The notes under the pieces were generated by a model, which did no database searches, was not told the origin of the DNA, and saw nothing but the letters and a program-made list of their open reading frames with translations. This document shows positions 1 to 11,407 of a DNA stretch of 64,000 nucleotides, in pieces (the stretch's first letter is position 1; every line of letters begins with the position of its first letter). The translations under genes and the position numbers were made by a program. This DNA is from Cheiracanthium punctorium (lineage: Eukaryota; Arthropoda; Arachnida; Araneae; Cheiracanthiidae). Location of the stretch: assembly GCA_038373885.1 (NCBI GenBank), contig JAWZYV010016058.1:2232001-2296000 (forward strand), in the 5' to 3' direction.

Positions 1-708
1 GAACTGGACTATTGCATCGATTCATGTTGTGTGACCATATATTCACTCATAGAACATCTATAAGGTATCCTAACTAATATTATAAATGCGAAAGTGAGTT
101 TGTTTGTTTGTTTCTTTGTTTAAGACGCTTTCACGCCTAAACCGCTGAATCGATTAGGGTGTATTTTGGTTTAGATATAGAGGGGACCCTGGAGTTGGTT
201 ATAGGCTACTTAGAATTTTAGATTTTTAATTACCTTTTTAATTATTCATTAAAAACCGTTTTTACGTTGCCATGCTTAGCGAGTTTCGCCTGTATCAAAT
301 GATTCATGTTTTGAGCTAACACGAATGCTATTACTTCAATGAAGAAGCGCGTGCGAAAAACATTAAATACCACGGAAATTATGCCAGTTTTATGCCAAAT
401 CTATCTATTTATAATAATAAAAATGAATGTTCTCCAGACAAATGTACAGAAAGCAGAGCTTTGGAAATTTGAACATGACTGAGCCCATGACTTCGGTAAA
501 GTGCACCTGAGGCTCAAAATTTTGAAATTTTAATTACTTTTCTAATTATGATTTTAAAACTGTTTTATCGCCGCACAAAATGATTTATGCTTTTGAAATA
601 AAGCAGAAATTCTATTTGCAAAATCACATGCATTTGAAAACCATAAATTTGTATGAAAATTATGTTGATTTTACGCCAAATTAAAAAGCATAAGTAAAGA
701 AAAGGGTA

Positions 709-874
709 CTTACGTATTATCCCGGCGGTCCGCCAAGACGAGCGATTTTTTGCCTAGATAAATGCCGGGCACATGAAATTATTAATGGTTTTGAATGGTT
801 GATTGGCAACAGTTTGGCAACTCATTTGACGGAAAAACAGTTTGGCGGGAATGACCGCCAGGATAATACGTAAG
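709..874. mobile_element. Palindromic MITE with TA target duplication
   Basis: The ends are inverted copies: CTTACGTATTATCCCGGCGG on the left and its near-complement, GACCGCCAGGATAATACGTAAG, on the right. TA flanks both ends (707-708 and 875-876), as in the Tc1/mariner superfamily. At 166 bp it has no coding room. It sits inside the Helitron-like composite and is therefore the younger insertion. The superfamily is inferred from TA alone. Confidence 0.75.
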
Positions 875-1220
875 TACAAACAAAAGTCCAGATGTGTTTC
901 TTAAACTTCATAAATTTCTAAATCCTTCCAATAATATAAATGTGTAAGTTTGCGTGTTTGGATGTTTTTGACTGAATCACACAAAAAATGGTTGAACGGA
1001 TTTGGAAAAAATTGTAATGAAGATAGCTTATGCCCTGGATTAACATACAGGCAACCTTTCAAGCATATAGCATAAATAATTCTTTTACAAAGACACTCAA
1101 AATAATTCTAATTCATTACGCTCTATGGAAATTTTAGTTACTAAACCAATTCTAAAACTTTTTTCACTGATTGAAAGTTACATTATTCCTGAGTATTATT
1201 GTTTGTTTGTTTTTGGATAA

Positions 1221-1735
1221 ACCCTTTGAGGCGCAACCCTTTCCCAATGCTGAAAAAAGGGCAGCCGTTGCCATCGCTAGACTTAACTACCAGCAAGATG
1301 GCGGACGATCGAAACGTTCATCGCGTGCCACAGATCTAGAGACCCTTTTTTGACGCAGCTGGCAGTGCTGCTCAGCCAGCTGTCGTCAAAAAAGCGTCTC
1401 TAGATCTGTAGCACGCGATGAACGTTTCGATCGTCCGCCATCTTGCTGGTAATTAAGTCGAGCGATGACAACAGTTGCCCTTTATTCAGCATTGGGCAAT
1501 CTATCCAGCCGTTCTCGCATTCTTCCATTTTTCAGCAGATGTCACTGCATTTAAAAATAATCGTGACCATTTTTTTACGGGAAATGACGTGCTAAAATGT
1601 AAAGGATTCTCGTGGAGGTATATCACCCGTACCAATTTTTATAGAAATCAAATCTATTCTTCGTGACTGGCAACAGTCAAAACGTCAGAGTTTGGTGTTC
1701 TCAGAGCGGGAACACTGCGCGTTAAAGGGTTGACC
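1221..1735. repeat. Foldback element with 120-bp inverted arms (family C, copy 1)
   Basis: The arms 1243-1362 and 1376-1496 are reverse complements at roughly 93% by eye, with a loop of about 13 bases; short open frames across it are by-products of the palindrome. The right arm continues into unique-looking sequence to about 1735. A related copy lies at 37711-38145, which has lost most of its left arm, and a partial one at 38190-38320. It interrupts the internal units of the Helitron-like composite. No target duplication was found, so the superfamily is unknown. Confidence 0.8.
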
Positions 1736-1737
1736 GA

Positions 1738-1975
1738 TAGGCTGCACTAGGGTAAGACCGATTGACTGCACTAGGGTCCTAGGTCTATAAGGAGAATTAC
1801 TCTGTGGGGAACTTTCTAAGGGATCCTAGCCCGTATTTACGCGAGGTTTCTTAGAAAACCACGGAAACTGCCACGGAAAACGACAGGCGTGACCGGGGTT
1901 TGAACCTGGACACTCCCGCCTTGCAGTTTTGAGAGCAGGACTTCTTAGACTCTGGTGGCACCCTAAGTGTTATAG
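1738..1975 (-). mobile_element. tRNA-derived SINE (family B), minus strand
   Basis: Read on the minus strand it has a Pol III B-box-like motif (AGGTTCAAACCCCGG, around 1893-1907), followed by CCGTGGTTTTCTAAGAAAC, CGCGTAAATACGGGCT and a CCCTTAGAAAG segment. The same order of motifs occurs in the plus-strand copy at 16876-17030, and the middle part resembles SINE family A. It lies directly beside the foldback element inside the Helitron-like composite. The A box is too degraded to place confidently. Confidence 0.6.
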
Positions 1976-2163
1976 GCTACCTCTAATGCATATATCACAG
2001 ACAGTTCTTTTACAGGGATGCTCTATGTGTATCTCTGTATTACATTACGCTCTATGCGTATCTTTGTAAGTACTGAACCGATTCCTAAACTTCTTTTACT
2101 GATAGTAAGCTACACTATTCTTGAGTATTATAGACTAAAATTCATGCATGTAGCGTAAATATT

Positions 2164-2562
2164 AGGTTGTAACGAAAGTTTCCCGCCACCGCAAACATCG
2201 TCAGCACACAGTTCGCGTTGGCGTATTTGCTCATATTTTGTCAGACGATTTTTGGCATTTAAAAGAAAGAGGCTTACTTTATAACACTGTGTTGTGAAAT
2301 CTGTAAAAAATATAGTTATCATTAAGTATAAGGTGTCCCAAATGGAACTATCACTCTAGAGGATTAGAACCATCATTTACTTCCATTTGTGTTGCAAAAA
2401 GTCAGATACATAATATCAACAAATTATGAGTACAGCTTTAAGTACTATTGTTGTATCATGTGACACTGTGCAGGTTTGGTACCGAAAGTTCAAAATCAGT
2501 TATCTAAGGAGTTAGAAGTTAGTTTTTCAGGCAGATATGGCGGAAAACTTTCGTTACAACCT
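2164..2562. mobile_element. Mariner-type MITE
   Basis: The inverted ends are AGGTTGTAACGAAAGTTTCC on the left and its complement, with one or two differences, on the right (about 24 bases). The left flank ends in TT/TA-like bases and the right in TG, so the TA duplication is imperfect. The 399-bp interior has no transposase. It interrupts one of the internal CATTACGCTCT units of the Helitron-like composite; the unit resumes on the other side with the phrase ending in TTCTTTTACA-like bases. The mariner assignment rests on the style of the end sequence. Confidence 0.75.
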
Positions 2563-2984
2563 GTTCCTTTTCTGGAACACTCAAAATAACTAATACATTA
2601 CGCTCTCTGGGTATCTCTGTAACTACGGAATCGAGTCTAAAACTTTTTTACTAATAGAAAGCTGCTCTATTCCCGATTAACATAGGCTAAAATTCATACA
2701 TATAGCATAAATATTTCTTTTACAAAACAGTTCGCAAATACTGTTGTAACTGTCTCTCTTCTCCAAATGCCTGAATAAAATCTAAATTTAGTATCTCTGC
2801 ATACTCTATTATTTTAAACTAAGTATACTGCCATGCATTATACTTTATTTAAAACAAGTAAAAAGCAAGTAATATTTAAATGCAGTTTCTTTTGCCGCAA
2901 ACATATTTGTTATTCACACATGCTTCATTTCTCTCGGGACCAAATTCTAAAGCCGACACGGACGAAGTCGCGGGTAGCAGCTAG

Positions 2985-4809
2985 TATTAAATAAAACTTG
3001 AATAGCTTCTGAATTCTTCCAAATTTTCTTTTTTGTAGAATTATTCATCTTAGATCTTTAATGTGTATTTCTTCGGTACATCGGAGTGAATTATGAATAA
3101 ACCTCCATGAGTATAAAGCCTTTATATTATGATTTCAGTACTTTTAAAGAAACAAGTTCCTTTTATGCAAATAATTTTTATCATTAATTTGAGCATGTGA
3201 AATAAATGAGTTGTATTTCATCATTACAGATATTTTTGATACTAAAAGAATTTCCATGTATTTAAGAATTGATGGTTAGAAGAACACATCTTGATGGCAA
3301 ATTTGTTATGTACAATTATTACAATTTATTTGTATAGTTTATATTCGTATCTAAAATTTAATGTTAGAGCTTCGTCAGTAATAAGAAGTCTATGATTGAT
3401 TTTTTCTAATTTCTTACTGATTCGTAATCTTCATTGAATGAGGATTATATAAATGATTACAAAAATAGATACATTCGTAGGTTACATAAAACAATGGGTT
3501 ATATATTTATAGTACTTGATTTTAATACAAACAATTAGCACAGCGAAGACTGGTTACATTATTACAAATTTATTTAAAATCATCACACATTTTTAAAAGA
3601 ATAATTTCCTTAAAAGTCAATCCTTATTTGCATGAAGAAGAAAAATTAAAAATTTAAACCATAAAATATCAAAATTACCACGATTACACATGTTTGTATC
3701 AACAAAAAACAAATTCTCACTAATTTAAGCCTTAATACAAAATTCAAATTTAGGATTTTCACAAGCATAAAAACATAAATTTATTCTCTGCTTTTAATTT
3801 ATATTCTGAATCTGAACACTAATTACCGACATTACTTCAACCGTATATGTTCTGTGAGAAAATATTAATGAATTGAAACTTGCTGTGCACGGCTATTTGC
3901 TACTGCTTATATTCAGAAGTTAATATGCCGCTTTAACCTGCTAAATGTAGCGTAAACTGACTGCCTAACTCGCCTACTTAAATGTCTCATAACGAAGTTA
4001 ATTGGTGAAACTTTAAACTAACTGATAACGTTAATAACTTTATGGAATAATTTTGTGAATTCCAAGGATTTTATGTAAACCTTTCCTTAATTTCTACTTG
4101 CAAAGTAAATTTAAACTGCCAAATCGTATATTGCATATTTAGTTCGCAGTCCAAATAAATGTGGAAAACTTTTAGACGTAAGTTAATACAGTTTTCGACG
4201 GGTCGCATAACAGTTTTAAAAATAATCAAAATGCTTTATTTATAAAAAATTGTATTGCTTACAACTCTTTTAAGGTTGCGAAATCTGAAATTTTTGTAAT
4301 TTTGTAATGATAGAAATGAACAATATTTCTAATATTAATTTAAGCTAGTTTACAAATTATATTTTAGAATCTAGTTTTCTTTTTTAAAATAAATGTAATG
4401 AATTTCCATGAAAATTTATGGATATTTTACGATAGATTTTTAATAAATATTCTTTTCTGCAAAGAATCAACTGTAATCTTTTAAAGCGAACACGATAAAT
4501 TCAGTGGTATTTTTAGATGATTGTATTAAATTTAATTTAATAAAACCCAGAATTTAATGTTTAGAATAAAATAGGACTGCAGTCTCCTAGTCTATATAAA
4601 GTAAGGTTGTTCTGGTAGGTTTCTCTCCAGCCCACCACCTATTGGTTTTTTAAAATATTTATTAAGTAGATGTCTAGGAATAAATTCTTCAGAGAGACAA
4701 GCCCATATCACGAATTACTATTATTTTACATTCAGTTAAAGCCCTACCTTTAACATTCACCTAATTTTTTATAACATCATTAAACTTCTCTTATAAACAT
4801 ACACATATT
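2985..4809. other. No gene or repeat recognised
   Basis: AT-rich single-copy-looking DNA. I see no long open frame, no inverted repeat of note and no similarity to the other repeats in the window. Confidence 0.6.
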
Positions 4810-4996
4810 AGATGGCTGAAGTGTGAAGGTCCCGGATTCACAGTCCTATCACTCGACCATCGATCTAACGGGCTCGAGTTTTGGGCGTTTTTCTCCAGAT
4901 GTGACAGATACGCGTTAAAACCCTTTAAAAAGCTCTCCACCCAGAACTCCTCTCCTTAGGCAAATAGATGTTGAGTAGCTTTGCCTTAAAACGTAA
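4810..4996 (+). mobile_element. SINE family A, copy 1 (5' truncated)
   Basis: Shares GGCTGAAGTGTGAAGGT, a GATCTAACGG segment, TTTTCTCCAGATG, TACGCGTTA and a final GCCTTAAAAC with three other plus-strand copies at 16231, 26758 and 30726. The A-box head found in the 16231 copy is missing and the B-box region is degraded (CGGATTCACAGTCC). The end runs into AT-rich sequence and an 11-base C run at 5026-5036. Confidence 0.75.
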
Positions 4997-5529
4997 TTCA
5001 ATAGTTACAGATATATTAATTAAATCCCCCCCCCCCTAAAAAGGCTCTTTTTCACTAACCCTCTTGATGTAGATACAAGAGGTATGATGATGCTGGTAAA
5101 AGCATTTGACAGCCATAAAGGCTGGTAAGTCCTATTTTTTATCAGCTACATAGAAGAATCTACATGGCACACACATAAAAAAATGATGGAGCAACAACTT
5201 AAATTCCTTTTAATAACTTAGTTTCCATTGCTAAGTAACAGCGAAAATATTTGCAACGTAATAGAAAAATCATAAGAAAATGCCGGATTTCTAATGCATA
5301 AGTAGTTTACTTCAAGACAATTAGTAATTACCACTCATTATGGAGATTTTCCCAAGACTCACTACTCGGATTTTCATTATTTTTTTTCACGTCTCTGTTG
5401 AGTAGATCTCATAGTTGTGACGAGTGGACCAACATTTTCACCCGCAAGTAAGGAACTTTTACTGACCATTCGCCCAACAATTGCGAGAATTATTCCCACC
5501 TTCCCAAAATACATACAATAATATTGTAA
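4997..5529. other. Unassigned AT-rich stretch with a C run and a small hairpin
   Basis: Contains the C run at 5026-5036 and a 7-bp hairpin CCTCTTG/CAAGAGG with a 9-base loop (5060-5082). Nothing else is recognised. Short minus-strand frames here overlap the start of the next repeat and look spurious. Confidence 0.5.
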
Positions 5530-7165
5530 ACTAGCTGAAGTACCCGTCCTCGACGGGTTAGTGAATGAAAATTTCCAAAAAGCAAGAACTTTCGTCAGCA
5601 TTGTAGGAGTACACAGAATGGATGTAGTATGTTGCCAAAGTAAAGAAAGCGAAGTTATAATTTTCATGTATTGTTAAAATATTACAGGTTAGAGAGTAAC
5701 TAAGTAATATCATTTCATTCGCTTTAGTCGTAATTATGTGATGCGCGAACGAATATTTACGCATATTGAAATAATTTTCGCAAAATCTCAAAATTTAATC
5801 AACATTTTTGAAAAATTTGAAGCCTAGAATTTAAGTTGAGTGACAACGTATCATGTCACCCAAATTCGTTTCATTCCCTGCAGTCTTTATTTCGTGATGC
5901 CGGAACAAATTTTCAGCATTTTAAAACGATTTTCGAAAAATCTCAAAATGTAAGCAAAATATTTTTAAAATTCAACGCCTATAAATTAAGATTACCAACT
6001 ACCTATCATATCACTCAATTTCGTATCATTCGTATTAGTCGTTATTACGTGATGTTTGAAGAAATATAAACGTATTTTGAGAGAATTTTCACAAAATCTC
6101 AAAATCTAATAAAAATGTTTAAAAAATTGGACTCCTATAGTTTATGTTGAGCAACCATCTATCGTGTGACCAAATTTCATATCATTCGCTTTAGTCGTTA
6201 TTACGTAATACGGGAACAAAGATTCACTGAGTTTTAAACGATTTTCACAAAATCTCGAAATCTGATGGATTTTTTTTAATTAGATGCTTATAGTTTAAGG
6301 TGAGTGACCACCTATCATTTCACCAAATATCATTTTTTCACCTTTGCAGTTATTACGTGATGTGCGAAAACAAATTTACGCAGTTTGAAATGATTTTCGC
6401 AAAATTTCAAAATCTAATCAAGATTTTTTTTTAATTCGACGCCTATGTTTTAAGTTGAGTGACCACCTATCATGTCACTCAATTTCATATCATTCGCTTC
6501 AGTCGTTTTTACGTGATGCTTGAACACAAATTTACGCAGTTTGAAAGGATTTTCGCAAAATCTCAAAATCCAATCAGAATTTTTTTTAAATTGGACGCCT
6601 ATGTTTTAAGTTGAGTGACCACCTATCATGACACTCAATTTCATATCATTCGCTTCAGTCGTTTTTGCGTGATGCTTGAACACAAATTTACGCAGTTTGA
6701 AACGATTTTCGCAAAATCTGAAAATCTAATCAAGATTTTTTAAAAATTGGAAGCCTATGTTTTAAGTTGAGTGACCACCTATCATGACACCCAATTTCAT
6801 ATCATTCGCTTCAGTCGTTTTTGCGTGATGCTTGAACACAAATTTACGCAGTTTGAAACGATTTTCGCAAAATCTGAAAATCTAATCAAGATTTTTTAAA
6901 AATTCGACGCCTATGTTTTAAGTTGAGTGACCACCTATCATGACACCAAATTTCATATCATTCGCTTCAGTCGTTTTTACGTGATGCTTAAACAAAAAAA
7001 GCGTCACGGACAGAATGACAGAATGACAGACAGACAAACTTTTTTTTGAGGGTCGCATCGGATTCCCGGGTGCTTGAAACGGATAGAAATCGCAAAATTT
7101 TTGAATTCCAAGAAATGTACAGACAAAAGTCTAATTTTATTTATATAGATATACGAGATTGAACA
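5530..7165 (+). mobile_element. ACTAGCTG-type repeat with internal tandem array (copy D)
   Basis: Begins ACTAGCTGAAGTACCCGTCC and ends with a run of ACAGA/GACAGACAAAC motifs, a T run and then TTATTTATATAGATA. Element E at 41612-43545 has the same kind of start (ACTAGCTGCGTGCCG) and a similar end (AACAAACAGACGAAC, then TATATAATAGATGA), so the two look like one superfamily. No coding sequence. The order is a 5' head, a 156-bp tandem array and a 3' tail. The class is not determined; a non-autonomous Helentron-like or retroposon origin are both possible. Confidence 0.55.
5716..7010 (+). repeat. Tandem array, about 156-bp unit, about 8 copies
   Basis: The CATTCGCTTCAGTCG motif recurs at about 5716, 5872, 6027, 6183, 6335, 6491, 6648, 6803 and 6959, spacing 155-157. 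Each unit also carries GCAAAATCT, GACGCCTATG and GTTGAGTGACCACC. The last three or four units (from 6491) are much more alike than the first, so the array seems to have grown at the 3' side. No coding potential. Confidence 0.9.
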
Positions 7166-7892
7166 ACACTTACACAATATGCCGTTTTTATCCCATAAAA
7201 GCATCAGTAAGTTCAGTGTCACAGTATCAGGAGAAAGCAGCAAAATGAAAGCATTCTTTTGAAGAAATACTAAATTCGATACAGAAAGAAATGGTTCGAC
7301 TTACAAAAAACACAAAGAAAAAGGCCACATCATCTTTTAATTCACAGCAACGACGAATCCGGAATTAGTTTTATGTAAACTAAGATTTAGTGCATTTCAA
7401 GCAGACGATTTGTTTTTCAGAATGGTAAAACAAATTGCGTTGACGTAATTCTCACATCAGCGAGCATTTTAAAGGATAAAAAGATAAAAAAAACAAGTTC
7501 AAAAAGCATCATGGTTTCAAAGGATGCATTTTCATCATCAAAGCATCCAGAGATCATCGAATATTTCATGTAGGTTTTTGTATATTTAATATATCCGCAT
7601 TATTTTAAAACTTTTTTATTTGATAAATTTTAGTAGTCTGCAGCATGACTGAGCTTATACATTATTCATGCTTTTCGAATTACACAAAAAATTAAATATT
7701 TATCCAGATCATTTGATGTTATTTCTGAGGCATCAAATCATCCTGGCTGAAACGCAGAAGGTGGGGCTACCGTATCTGATGCTGGCACTGGTTGTAGGAG
7801 ATTGTTTAATGAACGGCATTTCGGCCAGTAATTGTTCAGTCTTATATATTGAAGTTCATGGATGCTTTTATGATACTACAACACTCCCTGAC
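7166..7892. other. No gene or repeat recognised
   Basis: AT-rich with scattered short frames. A 92-codon frame starting at 7668 runs into the hAT-type element that follows and shows no recognised motif. Confidence 0.5.
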
Positions 7893-8052
7893 CATTGGCG
7901 CCGGCAGAATATTTCCCAGGGGGGGGGGGGGCAAAGACTACTTTAACGTATGGTTACCACGTTGGAAAGAGCAAAAAAGCAAGGGAAAACACTGCATACA
8001 AAAATCCAAGGGGGGCCATTGCCCCCCTTGCCCTATGCTGCCGGCGCCCATG
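7893..8052. mobile_element. hAT-type miniature element with perfect 8-bp TSD
   Basis: The flanks carry an identical 8-base duplication, TCCCTGAC, at 7885-7892 and 8053-8060. The ends are inverted copies: CATTGGCGCCGGCAG on the left; CTGCCGGCGCCCATG on the right. A 14-base G run and a GGGGGGCCATTGCCCCCC palindrome lie inside. It is 160 bp and non-coding. An 8-bp duplication is the hAT signature; the terminal bases CAT differ from the more usual CAG, so the superfamily is likely rather than certain. Confidence 0.85.
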
Positions 8053-9017
8053 TCCCTGACTGCTACTAGAGCTTCATTTATTATTTCAGTAGTCTCTGTC
8101 AGTCTTCTTTTTAAAATTTTCTTTTTTTATAATTTAATTAAAATTTAAATCTGTAACAAAACATGTTTGAATTAACCGTTTCATATATAGTTATATGGCC
8201 GATTTTTATGACTTCATAAATGCATTTTTAATTCAGTAACTCTACCTGATTTTAGCAGAGAGAGGTTTTCTAACGAGACAGGGGTTGGAAAATGTGCCTT
8301 GTGTGCTATGGGAAAACCTGCCCCGTCAACATATTAGAACATTGACACTGCCTCAGCAAGTAGCGGTATATATTATTTGCAAAACAAACGCATAGTTGCG
8401 TGAAGAAAGAAACCTCTTTTTAGTACATGCAACGTCAAAACAATAAATTTAATTACAGTACGTTTAAGTTTGCATAAACCCCTAAAAGTTTACTCACAGT
8501 GCAAAAAGTTAAGAGAACAACTCTAGTGACAGCAGCTACTGAACAAAAAATTTCATACATGATTTTTGATGTGTGGCTACTTAGGACATTTCGCTCCCAG
8601 TAGTCATTTAGAGACTCATTCAAAAACTAAAGCGACTTGGAAAACGTGCCCCTATAGAAAATGTGCTCTGGTCTCTATTGTACTATAAAGGATGGTTAGA
8701 AAACAGATAGATAAGTTTTGCATAAGTTAAAAAACTCTTTTTTAAATCGTATGGCAAAAAAAAAATGAAGGGGCATTTTTAATTAGAATAACTGACAGAT
8801 ATCATTTTTGAACATCCATATCAATTTTTTAAAAATTGTGCAGAACTCTGAATACATGCAGTTTAATTTGACAAGATAAAATTATGTGAGTTGTAGGGAG
8901 AATCACTCATAGACAACACTTCAAAATCATTATATTTAATTCTCATTTTGAAAAGTGAGTTTTATTTTTAAATGATAAGACTACAGTTGTGAACCAGTTC
9001 GTGTCCAAGTGCTTCTC
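8053..9017. other. No gene or repeat recognised
   Basis: Apart from the target duplication at 8053-8060 this is plain AT-rich sequence. Two related phrases, GGAAAATGTGCC (about 8288) and GGAAAACGTGCCCC (about 8639), are too short to call a repeat. Confidence 0.5.
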
Positions 9018-9181
9018 CAGTGAGGGTGGGCATAGGGGCTATGACCCCCCTTTGCTTTAGAACATTAGATTCTCATACTTCTCGATTTCACACGGTCAAT
9101 GTACAATCTGAACAATTTATAGACCTATGTGAACAGTTCAATCCCCCCCCCCTCCAAGAATTCAGTCTGGAGCCGCCCTTG
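9018..9181. mobile_element. Degenerate hAT-type miniature element
   Basis: The left end reads CAGTGAGGGTGGGCATAGGG and the right end, on the complement, CAAGGGCGGCTCCAGACTG. The subterminal G/C runs match the layout of the other hAT-type elements here. The flanking 8 bases do not match convincingly (TGCTTCTC against TTCGTTGC), so one boundary may be wrong or the copy old. Confidence 0.5.
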
Positions 9182-10943
9182 TTCGTTGCATTTCGATGTG
9201 CTTAGTTAAGTACTGCACATCATTTTCTGTGAAAATTATATACAATCCTAAAGTAGTTGTAATAGGGATAAATTGATACATATGTATTGTGTGGTAAGTT
9301 ATTAAAAAATTATTATACGAATAATTTCTGCATTTCTGGAAAAAGTACATTCTTTCTTGAAGCAAAAAATATTCCGAACAGATCAAAAGTGTGTTACTAT
9401 TTAACATTAACAATTCTGTTATTTATTTGCTTATAACTTTCATGATTATTTTTTCCAGTATTAAAAAAAGTTATGAAACACGATTTATTATTTTGTTTTA
9501 TCTAATATTAAACCCTTGCATTTCTCTAGGGTTTTCCATTATCTGCATTGTTTAGTTTGACCAAAAAAAAAGATGTTTTCCAGACAATTTTATTGCGGCT
9601 GGTGCAACTTGATATTTGTATAGATAGTTTGCTCTCTTTTATCAACCAGCTGCAAGAAGTTTCTTGCAGGCACAGTCATATGTACATTTTATTAAAACAG
9701 TATATTTCTGCCTTTCTAGCAGCATAAAATACGATTTTTTATATCGCAGACCGATATGTGTGTGTATATAGATTGTTTGTTTGTTTATTAAGAGTTATTT
9801 TCAAGAAACTGGTATCTGTAAGATATATTTATTTCAGAGAATATAATGAACTGCAAATAATATTTTATTTCTGCAGGCAAACGAGAAAAAAATAGGAATA
9901 TTTGTTTCATTAAAGTTTGTACTTTATCTCTTATATTACAAAGAAATAATTTAAGCATTTGTTAAGAACAATGTTTATCCACAATACATACTTGCCCGTT
10001 ATTTTATTGTCTCTATAAATAAATAAATTAAAAAACTAAAGAGAATCGCTGATGCAAAAATTAAAAGTGAAATAAACATAAATGCAAATTTTTTCAGAAC
10101 CAGCCTAAACATCTTTTCAACTACACATTTTACATTATTAAAATTCAAGAGTCATGAATTTTAAATTCACAGAAAAGTGACTTTTACAAAAAAAATGAAA
10201 CAGATTTGTATGACAATGGGCCGAAAAACTGCACTTCGCCAAACTCCCCAAAAAGGCGATTCATATACTACTTTTCAATATCAGACGCTTAAGTATATTG
10301 AGTTCAGAATAGAAGTATTTTAAGCACTAAAATATAAATGAAAAATCTTATATCGACCTAAAAAAAGTAGAACTTTGACTATCGCTTTTTTCCTCCTAAA
10401 TCGGAAACAACTGTCAGGAAACTTTTTTCAATTATTCTGGCAAAAGTCCAGAGGTATCGCATTTAGTTTGAAGGTAAAATAAGTTATTTTTTTCTATTTG
10501 TTCACTAAGTACGAACCGTTTAGTTTATTTTAATGCATACTTTTTTTCATGAAGGAAGTTCTTTCACTCGGATGTTTTTGTTCAACATTATTTGATTTGC
10601 ACAAATTTTGACCATAGTTTCTGTGGAAAGGATACACTTCTAATGGAACATTTTTTTACTGAAAAAAACAGCCGCAGTAACTGCGAAGTATAAAAGAACT
10701 TTTTAAGAATGAAAAAAAAGAGTTATCCTTCGGGTATTCTAAATAATGGAGATAAAAGTGACCAACGCAGTGAGGCAGTGTACAGTTTGCAGACGATTTT
10801 CCTTGATCTTTAGATCGGAAATCAAAACAATCACAACTAATTGTTTAAACAGGAGGAATAAAATTGATCTTTCTGAATATTTAATCTTAACACTATTTGC
10901 TACGACTACTTGTTCTTGAAGTAGGGTGTGTGTGTGTGAATGG
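9182..10943. other. No gene or repeat recognised
   Basis: AT-rich DNA with homopolymer A and T runs and a short GTGTGTGTG tract at 10925-10938. No supported gene. The last 8 bases are the target duplication of the next element. Confidence 0.5.
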
Positions 10944-11407
10944 CAGTGGCGCACAGAAGGGAGGATCCAGGGGGGTCCGGACACCCCCCCCCCCAAAAAA
11001 AAAAGAGTTATTAGTTTTGCATCCTAAAACCATTATATAATTGTTGACATTTTAATACGTTTAAAGACTATCAAAGTTTTATTTTTAGCAGCTAGATAAA
11101 TAAATAAACACAGTGTAAGATAAACACGTGTAAGTTAAATAAATAAACACAGAAACATGTTGAAGTAAAAGTATATTGAAGTGTCTTTATAAAAGTTGGT
11201 CATGGTCACGAGAAAAACTTTTGCTCCGCATATATTTAGGTGTCACAACTTTTTGAGCTGGGCTCCCTCCAAGAGGAAAAATTTTATTCCGCATTTTTTC
11301 AGGTGGTTTTTAGTAGTCACAATACCTCTCAACCACCTGAAAAAAGCAGGTGTGTAGGAGGTTTATGAGCTGGACCCCTCCAAGAGAGAATCCTTTGTGC
11401 GCCGCTG
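10944..11407. mobile_element. hAT-type non-autonomous element with perfect 8-bp TSD
   Basis: The duplication GTGAATGG occurs at 10936-10943 and 11408-11415. The ends are CAGTGGCGCACAGAAGG and, on the complement, CAGCGGCGCACAAAGG, fitting the CAGNG hAT terminus. Just inside are GATCCAGGGGGGTCCGGAC and, near the right, two GAGCTGG...CCCTCCAAGAG segments that repeat each other about 110 bases apart. It is 464 bp long with no transposase, so it must depend on an element elsewhere. Confidence 0.9.

Larger units (their letters stand above)
68..2984 (+). mobile_element. Helitron-like composite, non-autonomous, with nested insertions
   Basis: The left end begins TCCTAACTAATATTATAAAT after an A, followed by a stretch (about 120-170) on cells of the common 'sequence for repeats with AAACCGCTGAATCGATT'. 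The right end reads GTCGCGGGTAGCAGCTAG followed by T. A 5' TC, a 3' CTAG and insertion between A and T are the expected Helitron signs; the GAC-GAA-GTC hairpin before the end is short and degraded. A second Helitron-type 5' end lies at 923 (TCCTTCCAATAATATAAATG), so two related elements may be fused. Internal copies of a roughly 120-bp unit (CATTACGCTCT...) at about 1117, 2043 and 2597 are interrupted by later insertions. No Rep/helicase coding sequence is visible, so it would be non-autonomous. Which 5' end belongs to the 3' end is unresolved. Confidence 0.6.

Noticed and set aside
1171..1666. Signal-peptide-like frame (1171) and its neighbour (1475)
   Set aside because: Both are translations of the foldback element; the related copy at 37842 carries frame-breaking differences.
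5716..7010. Regular repeats that might suggest a CRISPR array
   Set aside because: Units are 156 bp without short repeats and unique spacers, in animal DNA; these are tandem repeats.
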